Counted from the stretch's first letter, positions 48,338-57,565 are shown. The stretch: DNA of 64,000 nt from Mucilaginibacter boryungensis (GCF_015221995.1 NZ_JADFFM010000002.1:1736001-1800000); one strand, 5' to 3'. Translations and numbers: made by a program. The notes: a model not told the origin generated them from the letters alone.

Positions 48338-49510
48338 ATGAAAGCACAACAAAAAACATTATTCCCGAATGCATTGATGTGGTTTTGCCGCATTGTGGTG
48401 GGCTTGTTGTTCATTTTTTCGGGCCTGATAAAAGCTAACGACCCATTGGGGTTTTCGTATAAACTGGAAGAATATTTCGAAGTTTTTCATATGCTGTTCT
48501 TAAGCAGCTATGCCCTGTATTTCGCTATATTTCTTTGCGCGCTGGAGATGATATTGGGCTTTGCCCTGCTGATAGGCTGGCGCGCGGTGCAGGTAACCTG
48601 GGGATTATTATTACTCATTATTTTCTTCGGCTTTCTGACCTTCTATTCAGCCTATTTTAAAGTGGTGCAAACCTGCGGCTGCTTTGGCGATGCTATACCG
48701 CTTACCCCGTGGCAGTCTTTCAGTAAGGACATGATATTGCTGGTGCTGGTATTGGTGCTGTTTGCAAGCAGGAAAAGTTTAAAGCCTATCCTGAAGCCCG
48801 AAGCTGGGCGGATGGCCTTTATTGTAGCGGTCATCTTTTCGTTCGGGGTGGGTATTTATACTTATAATTTTTTACCGGTGCTGGATTTTCTGCCGTACAA
48901 AGTTGGCGCTAACCTGCCCGAAGAAATGAAAACGCCACCCGGCGCGCAACCCGACGAATACGAAATTACCTATCACCTGAAAAATAAATCTACCGGTGCC
49001 GAAAAGACCATGAACAGCACCGACTATACCAAAAGCGGTATCTGGAAGGATAACAACTGGGAAGTAAAAGGCGACCCGGAAAGCAAGTTGATAAAACAGG
49101 GCTTCAAACCTAAAATTAGCGATTTGGCTATACAGGATGCGCAGGGCAACAATTACACCCAGGAATTACTGAGCAATCCATTTTACAACCTTATTATCGT
49201 AGCATATAATTTAAACCATACCAATGATGAGGCCATTAATAAGCTGAATGCCCTTGCTATAAACCTGACACAAAACTTTAATACCAGAACTATCCTGCTC
49301 ACATCAAACTCGCCCACCGATGCGGCGGTTTTTAGTAAAGCTCATCACCTGGTGCCCGAGATATTTTATGCTGACGGCGTACCGTTAAAAAGCATGGTGC
49401 GCTCTAACCCGGGCATATTGCTGATGAAAAATGGTGTGGTAATTAACAAATGGCACTATCATAACATGCCATCGTATGATGTATTGGTAAACACTTACTT
49501 TAAAAAATGA
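48338..49510 (+). CDS. BT_3928-family DoxX-like membrane protein with C-terminal redoxin-like region
   Basis: 390 residues. The N-terminal ~170 residues form a DoxX/MauE-like four-to-five helix region with VVGLLFIFSGLIKANDPLGFSYKLEEYFEVF and QTCGCFGDAIPLTPWQSF (CGC pair). After a fifth helix the soluble part runs to ~390 with a region ending NPGILLMKNGVVINKWHYHNMP, resembling a thioredoxin fold. Typical of the Bacteroidota BT_3928 group of unknown function. It overlaps the next gene by four bases (ATGA). Confidence 0.88.
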   Translation: MKAQQKTLFPNALMWFCRIVVGLLFIFSGLIKANDPLGFSYKLEEYFEVFHMLFLSSYALYFAIFLCALEMILGFALLIGWRAVQVTWGLLLLIIFFGFLTFYSAYFKVVQTCGCFGDAIPLTPWQSFSKDMILLVLVLVLFASRKSLKPILKPEAGRMAFIVAVIFSFGVGIYTYNFLPVLDFLPYKVGANLPEEMKTPPGAQPDEYEITYHLKNKSTGAEKTMNSTDYTKSGIWKDNNWEVKGDPESKLIKQGFKPKISDLAIQDAQGNNYTQELLSNPFYNLIIVAYNLNHTNDEAINKLNALAINLTQNFNTRTILLTSNSPTDAAVFSKAHHLVPEIFYADGVPLKSMVRSNPGILLMKNGVVINKWHYHNMPSYDVLVNTYFKK

Positions 49511-50565
49511 TAGCTTACCTGCTCCGCAAAATTTGGTATGCCGCAGCAGTGATGCTGGGTATTGTGGTTGTGGTGTTTTTCCTGTTTAATATTTTACCGG
49601 TTGACCCGGCCCGGATGACCATGGGGCAGCGCGCCGATGTGCAATCGTTACAAGCGGTACGCCGCGAATTTGGGCTGGATAAATCTATACCCGTACAGTT
49701 TGCATATTACCTGAATGACCTGTCGCCCGTAGGCATCCATTTAAATACACCTGACGAGCAAAAGCGTTATGGCTACGCCAAACTGTTCCCGGTATCAAAA
49801 ACCAAAGTACTGGCGCTGAAATGGCCTTATTTGCGCCGTTCGTATCAAACCCATAAAGATGTGGCCTCGCTGCTGCTGGATGTAATACCCAACACGCTGA
49901 TACTGGCTACCGCTTCTATGATATTTGCTATCCTTATTGGTGTATTTATGGGGGTAATGAGCGCGGTGCACCAAAACTCGTGGATCGATCGCCTTTCAAT
50001 AAGCCTGAGCATTTTGGGTATTTCTGCGCCGTCTTTTTTTGCAGGGATCATTATCGCCTGGATCTTCGGCTTCCTTTTAAGCAAATATACGGGGCTCAAC
50101 ATGTCGGGCAGTTTATATAATTACGATCCTTTTAAGGGCGAAGTGCTTAACCTGCGTAACCTGGTACTGCCGGTACTAACTTTAGGCCTGCGCCCGTTGG
50201 CCATTATTGTGCAGTTAACCCGCAATGCCATGCTTGATGTGCTGGGTCAGGATTATATCCGCACTGCGCGGGCCAAAGGTTTGGGACGTAACGCCATTAT
50301 CTACCGGCATGCTTTAAAAAATGCACTTAACCCGGTAATTACCGCTATTGCCAACTGGTTTGCCTCGTTATTAGCCGGTTCGTTTTTTGTGGAATATGTA
50401 TTTGGGTATAACGGCCTGGGCAAAACTACAGTTGATGCGCTGGAAAACTCTGACTTCCCGGTGATTATGGGGGCCATATTGTTTATTGCTTTTATATTTG
50501 TGGTAATCAATATCCTGGTCGACCTGGTTTATGTATGGATAGATCCAAGGGTTAAACTTAGCTGA
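49507..50565 (+). CDS. ABC transporter permease, DppB/OppB type, without nearby partner genes
   Basis: 352 residues with a first membrane helix at the start, then a soluble loop and five more helices. The permease EAA-like loop is RTARAKGLGRNAIIYRHALKNALNP near 262-286, with typical ending FGYNGLGKTTVDALENSDFPVIMGA. It would form one half of an inner-membrane peptide- or nickel-type transporter. No second permease, ATPase or binding protein is adjacent. Overlaps both neighbours by one to four bases, so it is in the middle of an operon. Confidence 0.9.
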   Translation: MIAYLLRKIWYAAAVMLGIVVVVFFLFNILPVDPARMTMGQRADVQSLQAVRREFGLDKSIPVQFAYYLNDLSPVGIHLNTPDEQKRYGYAKLFPVSKTKVLALKWPYLRRSYQTHKDVASLLLDVIPNTLILATASMIFAILIGVFMGVMSAVHQNSWIDRLSISLSILGISAPSFFAGIIIAWIFGFLLSKYTGLNMSGSLYNYDPFKGEVLNLRNLVLPVLTLGLRPLAIIVQLTRNAMLDVLGQDYIRTARAKGLGRNAIIYRHALKNALNPVITAIANWFASLLAGSFFVEYVFGYNGLGKTTVDALENSDFPVIMGAILFIAFIFVVINILVDLVYVWIDPRVKLS

Positions 50566-51086
50566 TGACAATGTACAATCCTAACCATATATTTCTGATA
50601 GGTTACATGGGCAGCGGTAAAACTACGCTTGGGCGGAAACTGGCCGCACGCTTGCAATGTGATTTTATAGACCTTGATCATGTGTTGGAGGCACAGGTTG
50701 GCATGACGATTACCGAATACTTTGCCGCCCATGGCGAAGAGGCTTTCAGGGTGCTGGAATCATCTGTATTAAAAAATACGCCTTACGCAGAGAAAGCTGT
50801 GATATCAACCGGCGGTGGCTTACCTTGTTTTTTTGATAATATGGAGTGGATGAAACAGCATGGTCAAACGGTTTATATTAAGTTAAACGCCAAAGTGCTG
50901 GCCGGCCGTTTGGAAAATAATAAAGATGACCGCCCCATATTGCGCCACAAACATGGCGAAGAATTAATAGCTTTTATTGATGAAAAACTTGCAGAGCGCG
51001 AGCCGTGGTATAATCAGGCCAGTATTATTGCCGACGGTTTAAGCCTGAATGCCGAACGGCTGGAAATGCTGCTTAATCATAAATAA
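50565..51086 (+). CDS. aroK: shikimate kinase
   Basis: 173 residues with Walker A GYMGSGKTTLGRKLA (13-20), the DLD motif for shikimate binding (FIDLDHV) and STGGGLPCFF and RPIL. It phosphorylates shikimate in aromatic amino acid synthesis. The ATG overlaps the upstream permease stop by one base. Third gene of the BT_3928-permease-kinase operon. Confidence 0.95.
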   Translation: MTMYNPNHIFLIGYMGSGKTTLGRKLAARLQCDFIDLDHVLEAQVGMTITEYFAAHGEEAFRVLESSVLKNTPYAEKAVISTGGGLPCFFDNMEWMKQHGQTVYIKLNAKVLAGRLENNKDDRPILRHKHGEELIAFIDEKLAEREPWYNQASIIADGLSLNAERLEMLLNHK

Positions 51087-51153
51087 TGTACTAAGCATTC
51101 CTGTATAAAACTAACTGGCACCAATCTCTAATCTCTGATTAACTAATCTCTAA

Positions 51154-53688
51154 CTACAACCTAAACTGTACACTTACCCTAACCGCGAAATTGCTTGGCA
51201 AGGCACCGGTTTCATCAACGTGGTCGCGATGGGTTAAACGGTGAAGAAAATCGACCCGTATAAAATTAAAGATATTTTCAAGCCCATAACCGGCCTCGAC
51301 ATACGGTATGCCTTCCAGGTTACGGGTCGGCCTGCGTGGTGTAGACGGACGTCCACCATTGGCATCATTTAGTGCGCCATCTAGCACATTAAAATCGGCT
51401 ACGGTGCGCACGTTTAATTCTTTAAGCAGCGGGATGCTATTAGTAATTAGCCCTTCCATATGTTGAGTATAAGTAAGAGATACATACCGGTTGCTGGTAA
51501 ATTCCAAAAACCGCATAGTGTTAAAATTATAACGGTGATTTTCAAGCAAAGGTAATGGCAGGCTTGATGGAATATAACCACCGGTAACAGCATATTCACC
51601 TTTGCCAAAAATGCCCATATGCACTTTTTCGGTAATATTGGCTGCAAATTTATTATAGCTGAAATCGCCGCCAAAAGCTTTAAATCCGTGGGTATACCTA
51701 AAGGTAACTACCGGGTTGTCGGTACCTTCGCCCAACATTATACGTTTATTAATTTTTGATGATTGCAGTAAACGCCTGCCCGGTTGCCATTGTAGTTCGC
51801 CAATTGCTTCGGCTACCTGGTAGTTGGTATAAAGTTGGCTATTGGCGGGGCTAAAGTATACAAAGTTATAAAGCGGGTCGAATGTGCGGCGGTCAACTGT
51901 CAGCTTTGCATTCCATTCCCGCGCAATATCGGTTTGTACATAGGCCCTTAAGTCGTTTTGTTGAAATGGCCCCCTGCGGGTAATGCGCCCATTACGGATA
52001 GATGCCCTGAAAACATTATTGTTTTTGCTGAAGTTTTCAAACTGGTACCCGGTTTGCCCCAAATCGCGGGTGAAAGACACCCCAGCCTGTAACCATGGTT
52101 TGCGCGAAAAAATATAATCTACCGAACCGTTAAAATTCCATCTTTTATCGCGGAAGCCATAACTAACGTAGCCCCCGAGTATCAACTGATCGCTAAAGTA
52201 TTTATTGGTAGTGCCCCCCAATCTTAACACGCTGCCTTGCACATCATTATAACTATAGGTGTATAAGTAAGGCCCATAACTAAACTTGCCAATGCGGTAA
52301 TAACCATTTATCAGCATGCCGGCAATATCGGCATAGGTACGTACCATGGGCAAATTTTTAACGGTATCAATAATATGATAAACTTTTTTATCATCTTCTG
52401 TAAGCGGCTCGGGGCGGTTGCGTGTCCAGTAACTTTCGTCCTGTTTGGTAATATCGTCGCTCATGGTAAGCGGTTCTTTAAATACAGCCGGCGGATAGGT
52501 TTTATTTACCGCAAAGTTTTTATTGGACAAATAGAACTTACCTAAAAATCCCGACCAGTTTTTGGCAATATTTGACACATGTACGGTGATACGCGTTTTT
52601 TCGGGTATCCAGGCGGTGGTACCTTGTGGTTGCACCATTTCCTGTTGTATCCTTATCTTGTTTAAAAAATCCAGGTTGGCATCAGGGGTAACCGACATAT
52701 CTATCCGGTATAAAGCGTAATCATCATGTGTTATCCACATTACACCAACAAAAGAAAGATCGTGCGAGCGTTTTGGCTTGAATTCAATTTTATAGTATTC
52801 ACGGCCATTAATTTTATCATGCTCGTCGGTTAATTCATAGTTATAAAATGTTTTCCAGCTATCTGTTATAGGCGAAATAAAATCTTTGTTGGCCAGGCGC
52901 ACATAGTTTTTATAAAAGTTATACTGCTGAAAGCTGCTGCCGATGATCTGCGATATCAACGTTTCATCCTCAATACCCACACCGCTGGTTTTAGTACGTT
53001 TTATATTTTCAGTTTTTTGCTGTGGATTTTTTTGATAATAGTAATCGGCCACACTTTCAGACATAAACACAGGCAAAATAGGTTTACCATCGTCGCCAGC
53101 CATTTTTTTTAGGCTATCCATAATGGGCAGTATTTGCTTCATTACTTTGCGCTGTTTCATCTTATCGCTAATGTTGGTTACCGATAGTTCCAGCCGGGTA
53201 TAGCTCTCGTATTCATAGCTGTTTAGCTTTTCAAGGTTATTCTCGTTTTTGTGTTTTACCACATTTTCTAAAATAGCCCATGCCGGGTTAACATAGCTTT
53301 TTGGGGTAATTGTAACCGTTTTTAATAGTTGATTGTCTGCTTTTAGTTGAAAATCAACAGTAGCGGTATGCTCTTTAGGAAGCGGCTTTTTAGCTTGCAG
53401 ATAGCCTACGTAAGTGGCATATATGGTATCGCTTGATGCTAATGGGGCTACCAGGTGGTACAGGCCTGAAAAATCGCTGGTGATGCCTTTGGTGGTATGG
53501 TTAGGCAATTTTACAAAAACTGTTACATAGGGCAAAGGTTCGCCGGTTTCGGCGTCGGTGATCTTTCCGGAAATCCTTTTTACGGCCTGGGCGCTTGCTT
53601 CAGTATTAAAAATACATATAAAAGCAAAGCAAAATACGGGGAATAACTTCCACAATCCCGGCAGCACAAAATTAGCCTTACGCAACAT
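51154..53688 (-). CDS. DUF5686 outer-membrane protein with carboxypeptidase-like domain
   Basis: 844 residues with an N-terminal signal ending ASAQA. Residues ~40-120 are a carboxypeptidase-like regulatory sandwich (SGKITDAETGEPLPYVTVFV). The rest is the DUF5686 region, beginning KSYVNPAWAILENVVKHK and ending as an amphipathic barrel (FAVRVSVQFRL). Expected in the outer membrane; function unknown. It converges on aroK after a short gap with CTCTAATCTC-type simple sequence. Confidence 0.9.
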   Translation of the reverse strand: MLRKANFVLPGLWKLFPVFCFAFICIFNTEASAQAVKRISGKITDAETGEPLPYVTVFVKLPNHTTKGITSDFSGLYHLVAPLASSDTIYATYVGYLQAKKPLPKEHTATVDFQLKADNQLLKTVTITPKSYVNPAWAILENVVKHKNENNLEKLNSYEYESYTRLELSVTNISDKMKQRKVMKQILPIMDSLKKMAGDDGKPILPVFMSESVADYYYQKNPQQKTENIKRTKTSGVGIEDETLISQIIGSSFQQYNFYKNYVRLANKDFISPITDSWKTFYNYELTDEHDKINGREYYKIEFKPKRSHDLSFVGVMWITHDDYALYRIDMSVTPDANLDFLNKIRIQQEMVQPQGTTAWIPEKTRITVHVSNIAKNWSGFLGKFYLSNKNFAVNKTYPPAVFKEPLTMSDDITKQDESYWTRNRPEPLTEDDKKVYHIIDTVKNLPMVRTYADIAGMLINGYYRIGKFSYGPYLYTYSYNDVQGSVLRLGGTTNKYFSDQLILGGYVSYGFRDKRWNFNGSVDYIFSRKPWLQAGVSFTRDLGQTGYQFENFSKNNNVFRASIRNGRITRRGPFQQNDLRAYVQTDIAREWNAKLTVDRRTFDPLYNFVYFSPANSQLYTNYQVAEAIGELQWQPGRRLLQSSKINKRIMLGEGTDNPVVTFRYTHGFKAFGGDFSYNKFAANITEKVHMGIFGKGEYAVTGGYIPSSLPLPLLENHRYNFNTMRFLEFTSNRYVSLTYTQHMEGLITNSIPLLKELNVRTVADFNVLDGALNDANGGRPSTPRRPTRNLEGIPYVEAGYGLENIFNFIRVDFLHRLTHRDHVDETGALPSNFAVRVSVQFRL

Positions 53689-53911
53689 TTCTTCTTAATA
53701 GTTTACCAGGGATGTTATTTGCTGCTTATAAATAACGTATAAATATACATTTTTTGAAGCGCTTGTAAAATCCCTATTACATAACAGGCAAAAACCATAC
53801 CCTGTATATTAATGCTATACTGTAAGTAACGATATGGAAACAAGTACGCAGTATGAAATATCCAAGGTAAATTCGTAACCACCGGCAAAAGCGCGGTATA
53901 GCTTAATTTCC

Positions 53912-53919
53912 TAACTTTG
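53912..53919 (+). promoter_or_regulatory. -7 box of the RNA methyltransferase gene
   Basis: TAACTTTG fits TAnnTTTG and ends 7 bases before the ATG at 53927, so the transcript may be leaderless or nearly so. Confidence 0.5.
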
Positions 53920-53926
53920 GCAGGAT

Positions 53927-55303
53927 ATGAGCAGCACCCGTTTCCCGGCAAATTTTATTGAATCGTTAAACTACGCGCCAGGTTTCGACGCGGAAAGATT
54001 CGGGTTTGCTCATCAAAACTCGCCATCGCCTACCACCATCCGTATCAATCCTTATAAACCACACGCTATATACAAAGGTGTACAAGTACCCTGGTGCGCG
54101 GAAGGCTTTTACCTGGAGCAGCGCCCGTCGTTCACTTTCGACCCGCTTTTTCATGCCGGCTGTTATTATGTGCAGGAAGCATCCAGCATGTTCATAGCCC
54201 ACATGATGCAGTACATAAGGGGTGAAATGGACGATGCTATTAAGGTTTTAGACCTTTGCGCTGCGCCTGGAGGCAAAAGCACATTACTTAGTTCGGCTAT
54301 AAATAACGACGATTTGCTGGTGGCGAACGAGATCATTAAAACGCGTGTACCGATATTAACGGATAACCTGACCAAGTGGGGACCTTCAAACATCGTCGCT
54401 ACTAATAATGACCCAAAGGATTTTGCCCGGTTGAAGAACTTTTTTGATGTGGTGCTGGTTGATGCGCCCTGCTCAGGTTCGGGGATGTTCCGTAAAGATC
54501 CGGACGCCATGAACGAGTGGAGTGAGGCCAACGTTAACCTTTGCCATCAGCGGCAGGAACGCATACTGGCCGATGTTTACCCGGCTATTGCCAGTGAAGG
54601 ATACCTTATATATAGTACCTGCTCGTATTCGGTTGCCGAGAACGAGGCTGTGCTGGATTGGCTGTGCACCGAGTTTGATTTGGAAACTGTGCGCATACCT
54701 GTTAATAAGGAGTGGGGCATTGTAGAAACTCAAAGCGATGTAAATAAAGCGTATGGCTACCGCTTTTACCCGGATAAAGTGCAAGGCGAAGGTTTGTTTG
54801 CGGCCTGCCTGCGCAAAGCCGGAACCACCCAAGGTACATCAAACTATAAAAATAAAAACACGCAGAAGCCGGATTATAAATCGATAGACTTACTGAAGCC
54901 TTATATAAAGGACGCGGATAACTACTATTATTTTAAAGTAGGTGATGACTGGCTGGCTATCGACCGTATGCATAAAGATGCCATGGGTATTGTTTCCAAT
55001 AACTTGTATGTCAAAAAATCTGGTGTGCGTTTGGGTAGTATTGCCGGTCGCGACCTGATCCCCGACCACGAGTTGGCCCTAAGTTTACTAATCAACCGCG
55101 ATGCTGTGCTGAATACCGAACTCACCCGCGAACAAGCCATTGCCTACCTTCGCCGTGACAATATATTAGATTTAGATACCACCCAAAAAGGCTGGAGCCT
55201 GATGACCTTTGAAAACCAACCGCTGGGCTGGGCCAAGCTGCTGCCTAACCGTATCAATAATTATTATCCGAAGGAGATGCGGATAATGAGCCAGGCAAAT
55301 TGA
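53927..55303 (+). CDS. RsmF/RsmB-NOP family RNA (cytosine-5)-methyltransferase
   Basis: 458 residues. The SAM domain has VLDLCAAPGGKST, NDPKDF and VLVDAPCSGSGMFRKDP with the PC catalytic Cys, followed by LIYSTCSYSVAENEAVLDWL (TC motif, second Cys). A C-terminal PUA-like domain (YYFKVGDDWLAIDRMHKDA, then GRDLIPDHELALS) follows as in RsmF/YebU. It probably methylates a rRNA cytosine. It is monocistronic with a -7 box just upstream and a palindromic repeat after the stop. Confidence 0.94.
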   Translation: MSSTRFPANFIESLNYAPGFDAERFGFAHQNSPSPTTIRINPYKPHAIYKGVQVPWCAEGFYLEQRPSFTFDPLFHAGCYYVQEASSMFIAHMMQYIRGEMDDAIKVLDLCAAPGGKSTLLSSAINNDDLLVANEIIKTRVPILTDNLTKWGPSNIVATNNDPKDFARLKNFFDVVLVDAPCSGSGMFRKDPDAMNEWSEANVNLCHQRQERILADVYPAIASEGYLIYSTCSYSVAENEAVLDWLCTEFDLETVRIPVNKEWGIVETQSDVNKAYGYRFYPDKVQGEGLFAACLRKAGTTQGTSNYKNKNTQKPDYKSIDLLKPYIKDADNYYYFKVGDDWLAIDRMHKDAMGIVSNNLYVKKSGVRLGSIAGRDLIPDHELALSLLINRDAVLNTELTREQAIAYLRRDNILDLDTTQKGWSLMTFENQPLGWAKLLPNRINNYYPKEMRIMSQAN

Positions 55304-55313
55304 TTATTCAGTT

Positions 55314-55395
55314 TGTCATTGCGAGCGACAGCGTGGCAATCGCGAATATGTATCACCGCTTGGGGTGTGCGATTGCTTCGTTCCTCGCAACGACA
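55314..55395. repeat. palindromic intergenic repeat, family A copy 2
   Basis: Outer arms tgtcattgcgag (55314-55325) and ctcgcaacgaca (55384-55395) pair with one mismatch. Inner gcaatcgc and gcgattgc also pair. Located between rsmF-like and NlpC/P60 genes on the same strand. Confidence 0.8.
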
Positions 55396-55437
55396 TGATA
55401 AATCGACACCATTCCTATCTTTTTGTGTTATAAACAC

Positions 55438-56022
55438 ATGCGCTTATTAACCATCTTATTAATTTGTGTTACGATGTTTTCCTGTGGACGCTCGGACAAA
55501 CCCGATTATACGGCTAAGCCGAAGGATACGGTGCAGGATAAAGTCGGGCGCAAAACCGTAATACTGGCGCCGACTGATGGTACCGATGCCATGAATACCA
55601 TTAACACGGGTGCAACCAGCCCGCAGGAATTAATTGCCTTTGCACGCACTGCCATAGGCATACCTTATAAATATGCCTCGTCCAATCCGCAGGAAGGTTT
55701 TGATTGTTCAGGCTTCATTACTTACGTTTTTAATCATTTCCATATCGCAGTGCCGCGCACCTCGACAGATTTTACCAATGTTAAGCACGAGGTCCCTCTG
55801 CAAAGTGCTTGTCCGGGCGATCTGATCTTATTTACCGGTACGGATAGTCATATCCGCACAGTGGGCCATATGGGTATTATTACCGAAGCTTTCGGCGATT
55901 CGGTGAAGTTTATCCATTCTACATCGGGCAGGGCCAACGGGGTAACCATATCCAACTTACGCCCGGCTTATATGGAACGATTTGTGAAAGTGGTGCGGGT
56001 GTTTAAGCAAAATGATGAGTAA
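55438..56022 (+). CDS. NlpC/P60 (C40) family lipoprotein peptidase
   Basis: 194 residues from ATG at 55438, giving a lipoprotein signal with MFSC (Cys16). The catalytic Cys90 is in EGFDCSGFI and His144 in GHMGIITE, with a third polar residue near IHST. Expected to be an outer-membrane-anchored cell-wall endopeptidase, cleaving D-Glu-DAP-type links in peptidoglycan. A TTG at 55423 is rejected because it moves the signal. The family A repeat elements flank the gene on both sides. Confidence 0.9.
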   Translation: MRLLTILLICVTMFSCGRSDKPDYTAKPKDTVQDKVGRKTVILAPTDGTDAMNTINTGATSPQELIAFARTAIGIPYKYASSNPQEGFDCSGFITYVFNHFHIAVPRTSTDFTNVKHEVPLQSACPGDLILFTGTDSHIRTVGHMGIITEAFGDSVKFIHSTSGRANGVTISNLRPAYMERFVKVVRVFKQNDE

Positions 56023-56032
56023 AAATAAATAT

Positions 56033-56136
56033 TGTCATTGCGAGCGATAGCGTGGCAATCTCGTAGCTTGATTAGCGAACTATGAGATTGCCACGTCGCG
56101 CTATTACACAGTCCTGCCCTGCTCCTCGCAATGACA
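56033..56136. repeat. palindromic intergenic repeat, family A copy 3
   Basis: Perfect outer arms tgtcattgcgag (56033-56044) and ctcgcaatgaca (56125-56136). Inner cgtggcaatctcgtag (56051-56066) pairs with 56080-56095 with one mismatch. About 29 bases between the inner right arm and the outer right arm are unpaired and unlike the other copies. Lies between two convergent genes. Confidence 0.85.
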
Positions 56137-56145
56137 CATACTGGA

Positions 56146-56511
56146 TCAATACTGTCCAATGCTCAGCAGTACCAGCGTACAGGCATATTCCGTTTCAATA
56201 CCCTTCTCGTTAGCCATACGGCGTAACTCGCTGTTTTCGGTACCTGGGTTAAAAATAATACGTTTGGGGTGTGTGTTCAATATATAATCATATAAAGGCG
56301 GCTGGTTTTGCGGACCAACATATAGGGTAATAGTATCCACATCCTCATGGATATCTTCAGCGGGTTCAATGGGCACACCGGCAACCTCGCCTTTTTTAAT
56401 CCCTACATTTATAATATCGTGACCGGCCTTTACCAAACGGTTGGCAGCTAGGTAGGCATATCTGCCGCTATTAGGCGTAGCGCCTAAAACCAATGTTTTT
56501 TTATTTGCCAT
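56146..56511 (-). CDS. CoA-binding (YccU-like) protein
   Basis: 121 residues from ATG at 56511; the longer frame from 56637 overlaps the nitrilase gene and is unlikely. A Rossmann-type CoA-binding domain starts KKTLVLGATPNSGRYAYLAANRLV with a GATP loop, then GHDIINVGIKKGEVAGVPI and RIIFNPGTENSELRRMANEKGI. Family proteins bind CoA derivatives; the exact role is unknown. Downstream of, and 58 bases from, the nitrilase gene. Confidence 0.85.
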   Translation of the reverse strand: MANKKTLVLGATPNSGRYAYLAANRLVKAGHDIINVGIKKGEVAGVPIEPAEDIHEDVDTITLYVGPQNQPPLYDYILNTHPKRIIFNPGTENSELRRMANEKGIETEYACTLVLLSIGQY

Positions 56512-56569
56512 ATTATATAGTACACCAAAGGCGTGCCAATATATTGCAGCTTTGTCGCGCCAATGTAGA

Positions 56570-57358
56570 TTAATTGTACAACTCCGGCTTAAAACGCTTA
56601 GCCAGATACCCTGTAGCTTTTTCCAGGTCGATATCAAATACCAGCACGCCCGGTTCGCCGTACGGCTGATAGGCTATGCATTTCCCATCCGGACTAATTA
56701 ACGAGGTAGCCGATTCGGGGTACTTCATGGCGTAGTTTACGCTGGCAAAATAGATAGTGTTTTCGTTGGCCCGCATAATCATGGCGCGCTCATAATAAGG
56801 GTTGTCCATACTGCCCCATTCGGTTGGCAGGCGTCCCTGCACATCGCTGCCGGCCAGGTGCGGGTGAAATACAATGTGCGCACCCTTACGCGCCGCCCAC
56901 CTGACAGATTCGGGATACCGGAATCCTTCATGACAGATAGTAATGCCAAACTTTAACCCGTCCACCTCAAATAGCTGCCGTTTAGTACCGGGTACCCAAA
57001 TATTATCTTCTGTGGGGTCTAACTGATTTTTGCTTTGATAGCCTAATCGTTCGCCTGTTTTTGATATTACGTAGGCAACATTTAAAAAATCATCCCCATC
57101 ATACCAATCCATCGCCATAATTATGGCGATATTGTTTTGAGCGGCAATCTGGCATACTTTATCCAGCGCCTGCTGTAATTCCGCGGGCGATACCTTTGGC
57201 ACTTCATACTCGATAGCCGGATACCCTGGGATGTAAGATTCGGGAAAGCAGATGATCGCGGCTTGTTGCGTGGCCGCATCAACAGTTAGTTTTTCAACCC
57301 AATACAAAGCGTCGGCAATTGATTTTGGAAATGGCGGAGAGGCTAAGGCAATTTTCAT
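56570..57358 (-). CDS. carbon-nitrogen hydrolase (nitrilase superfamily)
   Basis: 262 residues from ATG at 57358. The catalytic triad is visible: Glu40 in CFPESYIPGY, Lys110 in YQSKNQLDP, and Cys142 in TICHEGFRYPE. It hydrolyses a nitrile or amide, but the substrate is not indicated; the ICHEG Cys environment is somewhat unlike canonical CWEN or CYD. The longer frame from 57430 is rejected because it runs through repeat sequence. Likely co-transcribed with the CoA-binding gene. Confidence 0.9.
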   Translation of the reverse strand: MKIALASPPFPKSIADALYWVEKLTVDAATQQAAIICFPESYIPGYPAIEYEVPKVSPAELQQALDKVCQIAAQNNIAIIMAMDWYDGDDFLNVAYVISKTGERLGYQSKNQLDPTEDNIWVPGTKRQLFEVDGLKFGITICHEGFRYPESVRWAARKGAHIVFHPHLAGSDVQGRLPTEWGSMDNPYYERAMIMRANENTIYFASVNYAMKYPESATSLISPDGKCIAYQPYGEPGVLVFDIDLEKATGYLAKRFKPELYN

Positions 57359-57384
57359 AAGTAAAATTAGATAATTAACAGAAC

Positions 57385-57514
57385 TTAACCACAGAGGGCA
57401 CGAATATTTTCGCAGAGGACACAGAAGCATAGTAACATTACACCATAAATATTATCTTAAATCAGGATCGTGCTGTGTTCTTTGTGGATTTTCCTCTGTG
57501 CGCTCTGTGGTTAA
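57385..57514. repeat. intergenic repeat with perfect terminal inverted ends (element D)
   Basis: Starts ttaaccacagag (57385-57396) and ends ctctgtggttaa (57503-57514), a perfect 12-bp inversion. Internal gcagaggacacaga (about 57412-57425) is complementary in style to ttcctctgtg near 57491-57500. It fills the gap between the divergent nitrilase and sigma genes and probably holds neither promoter fully. Confidence 0.75.
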
Positions 57515-57547
57515 AATAAAATGAAAATAATTTAAAATGTTTTGACG

Positions 57548-57565
57548 GCCCATCCGTCTACACCT
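57548..57565 (+). promoter_or_regulatory. GCCCATCC motif and CGTC element upstream of the sigma gene
   Basis: gcccatcc at 57548-57555, overlapped by cgtc at 57555-57558, lies 44 bases before the sigma ATG. The same gcccatcc occurs upstream of the sigma gene at 61240. A CGTC-type -10 suggests possible ECF autoregulation. This is weak, two-copy evidence. Confidence 0.3.

Noticed and set aside
51124..51153. tandem CTAATCTC-like repeat downstream of aroK
   Set aside because: Too short and irregular (two or three degenerate units) to call a repeat element.
53715..53951. 78-codon minus-strand frame upstream of the RNA methyltransferase
   Set aside because: Overlaps the methyltransferase start and its -7 box, and shows no family or signal features.
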